Below are positions 62,003-64,000 of a stretch of 64,000 bases of DNA, piece after piece. Location: contig NZ_JAEPQA010000011.1 in NCBI RefSeq assembly GCF_017640745.1, positions 1 through 64,000 of the forward strand. The letters run 5' to 3'. Position 1 is the first letter of the stretch. The number at the start of each line of letters is the position of its first letter. Origin of the DNA: Nisaea sp. (lineage in GTDB: Bacteria; Pseudomonadota; Alphaproteobacteria; Thalassobaculales; Thalassobaculaceae). Made by a program: the position numbers and the translations under genes. Below the pieces are notes generated by a model, which did no database searches, had not been told where the DNA came from, and saw only the letters and a program-made list of their open reading frames with translations.

Positions 62003-63321
62003 GAGAGTGCCGCGTCCCAGCTGCAGGCCGCCCGTCGGCCGGCATCGCGGTCGGTCCAGACCGTCTCCCATGCTTCCGTCGGTCCGATGGCGTCGATCGA
62101 GATCGGCCCCTTCACCTGTTCGGCCGCGGCCTGGTCCAGTACCAGCGGCAACGCGCCCTCGCCGTCCTTGACGCTCTTGATCGCGGACCGGAGCAGGCGG
62201 CGATAGCGCACGATGGCGGCATCGGAAGAGGCCAGATGCTCGTGCCGCCGGTCCTGGATCGCGCCCATCGACTCGACCGCCCACTGATCGTGCACGTTGA
62301 TGTCGAGCCCCATGCCCGTATAGGTCAGGGTCTTCTGCTCTTCCGGATCGTAGCCGTACTGGTTCGTCTTGTTGCGGATCGGCGCGAAATCCGGCAGCCG
62401 GTGTTCCTTGATCCGCTGCTCCCACATCTTCTTCTTGTCGACCGGCGCGCCGAAGCTGGTGAAGACCGAGTACCAGTAGCAATGGGTGTCGTCGACCGGC
62501 ACGTGCCACTGGGTGATCGTCATCTCGTTGGACAGAGGGATGGTGATGGCACAGGGGAAAACCTGGTTGGTCACCCGGACATGACGTTGGCCGTTGCCGA
62601 GATCGCGCAGCGCGATGATGCGGAGGCCGTAGTCAGTCTCCTCCACCTTCAGCTCCGGATTGGCGAATTCGCGCAGCACCTTGGTCATCGGCATGTCGCT
62701 CTGCGCCGCCTTGTCGCGGAACTGCTTGCCGTAGCCGTCCGCCGGATCCTCGTCCTGGAGGAAGCGGTGCAGGAAGGAGGCATGCGCCGGGTCGATGCCG
62801 ATCTCCAGTGCCTGAAGCCAGTTGCACTCCCAGAGCCCCTTGAAAGCGAAGACATGGCTGTCCGGCGCGCGGAAACAATCGAGCGCAGGGAAGGCCGGCG
62901 GCTCGCCCGGCCCCATATAGGTCCAGATGACGCCGGCCTTTTCGACCACAGGATAGCTGGAGATCTTGATGCGCTCGTGCATCTTCGAGTCGTCCGGTTC
63001 CGCCGGTTGCTCGGTGCATTGTCCCGTCTGGTCGAAATGCCAGCCGTGGAACGGACAGCGGATACCGCCATCCTCGAGCCGGCCGTAGCAGAGATCGACG
63101 CCGCGGTGCGGGCAGAAGCGACTCATCAGGCCAAGCGTCTCGTCCTCGCGGCGGAACAGCACCAGATCCTCGCCCATCAGACGGACCGGCACCACCGGGC
63201 GCGGCCCCTCCTCCAGCTCCACGGCAAGCGCGGCGGGCATCCAGTAGCGGCGCAGGACCTGGCCCGCCGGCCGGTCGGCGCCGACCAGCGTGATCTCGTC
63301 GTTCTTTTCCTGGCTCATCAT
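61999..63321 (-). CDS. Rieske non-heme iron oxygenase alpha subunit (ring-hydroxylating or demethylase type)
   Basis: This 440-residue protein has the Rieske ligands C70, H72, C89 and H92 (SRFCPHRG, RCPFHGWH) and the mononuclear iron motif E173-x3-D177-x2-H180-x4-H185 (EIGIDPAHASFLHR). It is a single-subunit alpha-type enzyme; no beta subunit gene follows. It would take electrons from the ferredoxin encoded 40 bp upstream. Substrates of such enzymes include aromatic acids, anilines and quaternary or methyl amines. The GS-like partner points to an amine. ATG at 63321 has GGAG upstream. Confidence 0.9.
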   Translation of the reverse strand: MMSQEKNDEITLVGADRPAGQVLRRYWMPAALAVELEEGPRPVVPVRLMGEDLVLFRREDETLGLMSRFCPHRGVDLCYGRLEDGGIRCPFHGWHFDQTGQCTEQPAEPDDSKMHERIKISSYPVVEKAGVIWTYMGPGEPPAFPALDCFRAPDSHVFAFKGLWECNWLQALEIGIDPAHASFLHRFLQDEDPADGYGKQFRDKAAQSDMPMTKVLREFANPELKVEETDYGLRIIALRDLGNGQRHVRVTNQVFPCAITIPLSNEMTITQWHVPVDDTHCYWYSVFTSFGAPVDKKKMWEQRIKEHRLPDFAPIRNKTNQYGYDPEEQKTLTYTGMGLDINVHDQWAVESMGAIQDRRHEHLASSDAAIVRYRRLLRSAIKSVKDGEGALPLVLDQAAAEQVKGPISIDAIGPTEAWETVWTDRDAGRRAACSWDAALS

Positions 63322-63361
63322 GGCGGAAGTCTCCTTCGTCGAAGACGCGGATGAAAGGCGG

Positions 63362-63694
63362 CTAGTACTGGGTTTCGGGAATGGTGACGGTAAGGCCGTC
63401 CATCTCCGGGGTCAGCTTGATCTGGCAGGAGAGCCGGCTGGTCTCGCGCCGCTCGGCGGCCGCGTCATCCAGCATCGCCAGCTCGTCCTCCTGCGCCGGC
63501 GGCGCGAGCTTCATGCCTTCTTCATCGAGATAGACATGGCAGGTGGCACAGACGCAGCTTCCGCCGCACTCGGCCTCGATGCCCTCGACATCGTTGAAGA
63601 CGGCGGCCTGCATGACGGACTCGCCGGTCTCGGCCTCGACGGTTTCCTGCGTGCCATCCGGCTTCACGAAGGTTACGGAGATCTTCTCTCCCAC
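63362..63694 (-). CDS. [2Fe-2S] ferredoxin, adrenodoxin type
   Basis: This 110-residue electron carrier has cysteines C43-x5-C49-x2-C52 and C90 (ECGGSCVCATCHVY, LSCQI), the adrenodoxin/putidaredoxin spacing, plus an extra C47. It would pass electrons from a reductase to the Rieske oxygenase encoded downstream. No reductase gene is seen in the window, so it may lie to the right or elsewhere. It is the first gene of the cluster and diverges from the IclR-type gene. Confidence 0.93.
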   Translation of the reverse strand: MGEKISVTFVKPDGTQETVEAETGESVMQAAVFNDVEGIEAECGGSCVCATCHVYLDEEGMKLAPPAQEDELAMLDDAAAERRETSRLSCQIKLTPEMDGLTVTIPETQY

Positions 63695-63765
63695 GGCAGC
63701 TCTCTCCTTGCAGGTCCTGACAGGACGCCCGACCCGCTGTTTTGTTTGACCGATTATCGAACATT

Positions 63766-63798
63766 CGGTCTATTATTGATCAAAGACAAAATAGACCG
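63766..63798. promoter_or_regulatory. Perfect 9-bp inverted repeat in the ferredoxin-IclR gap
   Basis: CGGTCTATT (63766-63774) and AATAGACCG (63790-63798) are exact reverse complements, 15 bp apart. A second partial dyad GACCGA (63748-63753) with TCGGTC (63765-63770) and the palindrome CGAA-CA-TTCG (63758-63767) overlap on the left. The cluster lies in the 139-bp divergent gap and is a likely operator for the IclR-type regulator. Confidence 0.7.
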
Positions 63799-63833
63799 CA
63801 GCCATATGGCCCGGTCAAGCCCATGGGAGCACT

Positions 63834-64000
63834 ATGACCGTCCCAGCGCCAGAGAAAGCCGCGCCACATTCCACCGCGATCGCCGACAAGGATATCTCGC
63901 TGACCTTCGCAAAGGGCATGGAGGTGCTGGAAGCCTTCGAGAGCGCGGCCGCTCCCATGACCATTCCCGATCTCGCCCGCCAGACCGGCATCAACCGGTC
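63834..64000 (+). CDS. IclR-type transcriptional regulator, 5' part only
   Basis: The first 55 residues are in the window; the gene runs past 64000. After a variable lead it reads DISLTFAKGMEVLEAFESAAAP and MTIPDLARQTGINR, the start of the IclR winged-helix domain (PcaR/PobR-like). GGGAG precedes the ATG at 63834. It diverges from the ferredoxin-Rieske-GS operon, so it is the likely regulator of that operon. Confidence 0.85.
   Translation, partial: MTVPAPEKAAPHSTAIADKDISLTFAKGMEVLEAFESAAAPMTIPDLARQTGINR

Noticed and set aside
1-64000. tRNA, rRNA, CRISPR or insertion sequence
   Set aside because: I scanned gaps for T-loop patterns, repeat-spacer arrays and transposase motifs and saw none; short structured RNAs could still be missed.

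Overview
The window is a GC-rich, tightly packed bacterial chromosome segment. Gene content and order suggest an alphaproteobacterium, probably a marine Rhodospirillales-type organism. The clues are fabD-fabG-acpP-fabF-mltG in one block, rpsF-rpsR-DUF2232-rplI followed by dnaB and alr, short DUF2794 and DUF3126 genes typical of alphaproteobacteria, and an mgsABC-gmaS methylamine module. This assignment is inference from families and synteny. I saw no rRNA, tRNA, CRISPR array, transposase or prophage.

Region 1 (1-11.2 kb) deals with surface and secreted glycoconjugates. A minus-strand operon carries a type I secretion ABC exporter with a long proline-rich tail, its HlyD-type adaptor, and the first two pseudaminic-acid enzymes (PseC, PseB). 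Diverging from it are a sulfotransferase and an 1183-residue protein that joins a sulfotransferase-like domain to two family-2 glycosyltransferase domains.

Region 2 (11.2-30.6 kb) is housekeeping: gmk and yicC, an SDR, TrkH, the fatty-acid block with mltG, the ribosomal block (S6, S18, DUF2232, L9), dnaB-alr, a lipid ABC transporter pair (MlaE/MlaF), radA, a CvpA-family gene and purF. The rpsF leader has several hairpins. The dnaB upstream region has DnaA-box-like sites and a perfect inverted repeat.

Region 3 (30.6-50.3 kb) is mixed metabolism and envelope: SDRs, a glycerophosphodiesterase, a ZntB/CorA-type transporter, a large MscS channel, an HI0933-family flavoprotein, an MFS carrier, an amidase, an alcohol dehydrogenase, the YfgM-like/bamB/der group, a CoA-transferase with unusual domain order, and a PilZ gene behind an exact sigma-54 promoter match.

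Region 4 (50.3-64 kb) is nitrogen and amine catabolism, and is the most interesting part. mgsA-mgsB-mgsC-gmaS (N-methylglutamate synthase and gamma-glutamylmethylamide synthetase) sits behind an XRE-cupin regulator gene and a perfect 11-bp dyad operator candidate, with an amidase downstream, but the mgdABCD dehydrogenase genes are not in the window. About 8 kb further on, a second glutamine-synthetase-like gene overlaps a Rieske oxygenase gene and follows a [2Fe-2S] ferredoxin gene. All three diverge from an IclR-type regulator across a region rich in inverted repeats. I read this as a candidate pathway in which an amine is gamma-glutamylated and oxidised by a Rieske enzyme. A TonB-dependent siderophore receptor with a Fur-box-like site lies between the two amine modules.
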